15,252 nucleotides of DNA from assembly GCA_021788495.1 (NCBI GenBank), contig JAJYKQ010000022.1, forward strand, positions 1 to 15,252, written 5' to 3'. Shown piece after piece: positions 14,979-15,252 of the stretch. How positions within the stretch are numbered: position 1 is the stretch's first letter; the number at the start of each line of letters is the position of its first letter. A model generated the notes under the pieces. It was not told the origin of the DNA and searched no databases. It worked only from the letters and a program-made list of their open reading frames with translations. This stretch comes from a bacterium (GTDB lineage: Bacteria > SZUA-79 > Acidulodesulfobacterales > Acidulodesulfobacteraceae). Position numbers and translations under genes: made by a program.

Positions 14979-15252
14979 TTGAACGAACAAATTTCTTTTA
15001 TATTGGATATTCAAAATATTGATTTGGAACTTTTAAAGTTTGAGGAATCTATCAAGAAAATTAATAATGAAATTGAAGAGTTGCAGAACGGGATTAATTT
15101 AAAAAAATCGGAGCATGAAAAATTAAATGAAGATATGGCAGAGTTAAATAAAAAAATATCCGGAACAGATGTAGAAATTCAAACTTTCGACGACAAGCTT
15201 AATAAAATGAAAGATACGCAAAAACTTATAAAAACTAATAAAGAATATAACG
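14979..15252 (+). CDS. C4-type zinc-ribbon coiled-coil protein (DUF164 family), 3' end outside window
   Basis: Only the first 91 codons are visible. The sequence starts MNEQISFILDIQNIDLELLKFEE and continues as a long Lys/Glu-rich coiled coil to TQKLIKTNKEYN at the edge. The order coiled coil, then a TNKEYN-type motif, is characteristic of the family whose C-terminus carries four zinc cysteines, which lie beyond this window. The gene is commonly found next to nif3 in deltaproteobacteria and relatives, which supports the call. The start is TTG behind AAGGAGG, 24 bases after the preceding stop. The molecular role of the family is not firmly established; nucleic-acid binding has been suggested. 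Confidence 0.8.
   Translation, partial: MNEQISFILDIQNIDLELLKFEESIKKINNEIEELQNGINLKKSEHEKLNEDMAELNKKISGTDVEIQTFDDKLNKMKDTQKLIKTNKEYN

Overview
The window reads as chromosomal housekeeping DNA from an AT-rich Gram-negative bacterium. All genes lie on the + strand and are tightly packed. Two gene orders, murA-hisG-hisD and rpsU-cvpA-dnaG-rpoD-tRNA-nif3-zinc ribbon protein, resemble those of deltaproteobacteria in the broad sense (Geobacter-like neighbourhoods). An uncultured acid- or sediment-associated lineage is possible, but I cannot assign a genus from sequence alone.

Region 1 (1-9024) begins inside murA (UDP-GlcNAc enolpyruvyl transferase, 5' end outside the window). It continues with a nearly complete histidine cluster: hisG (short form), hisD, hisC, hisB (IGPD only), a periplasmic N-acetylmuramoyl-L-alanine amidase-like gene, hisH, hisA, hisF and a fused hisIE. 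Together these cover PRPP + ATP to histidine, except for the HisZ regulatory subunit that short HisG normally needs and a histidinol-phosphate phosphatase; both must be encoded elsewhere. The amidase interrupts the his series and, with murA, adds a cell-wall theme. It has Tyr where the family has its second zinc-binding His.

Region 2 (9025-9183) is a 159-base intergenic stretch with a candidate -10 box and two perfect 34-base direct repeats 41 bases apart. Each repeat carries a palindromic core. They sit just ahead of the Shine-Dalgarno sequence of rpsU.

Region 3 (9184-13749) is a macromolecular-synthesis operon: rpsU (ribosomal protein bS21), cvpA, dnaG (primase) and rpoD (primary sigma factor). 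The cvpA reading frame breaks at a run of nine T. A -1 shift there restores a normal-length CvpA, so this is a programmed slip, a phase-variable tract, a real mutation or a sequencing error.

Region 4 (13758-15252) has a tRNA with anticodon CAT placed 8 bases from the genes on both sides, a Nif3/YqfO-family metal-binding protein, and the first 91 codons of a coiled-coil C4 zinc-ribbon (DUF164-type) protein that runs off the window.

I see no clearly novel multi-gene system, mobile element or CRISPR array. The points most worth checking are the rpsU-leader repeats, the cvpA slippery site and the altered amidase in the his operon.
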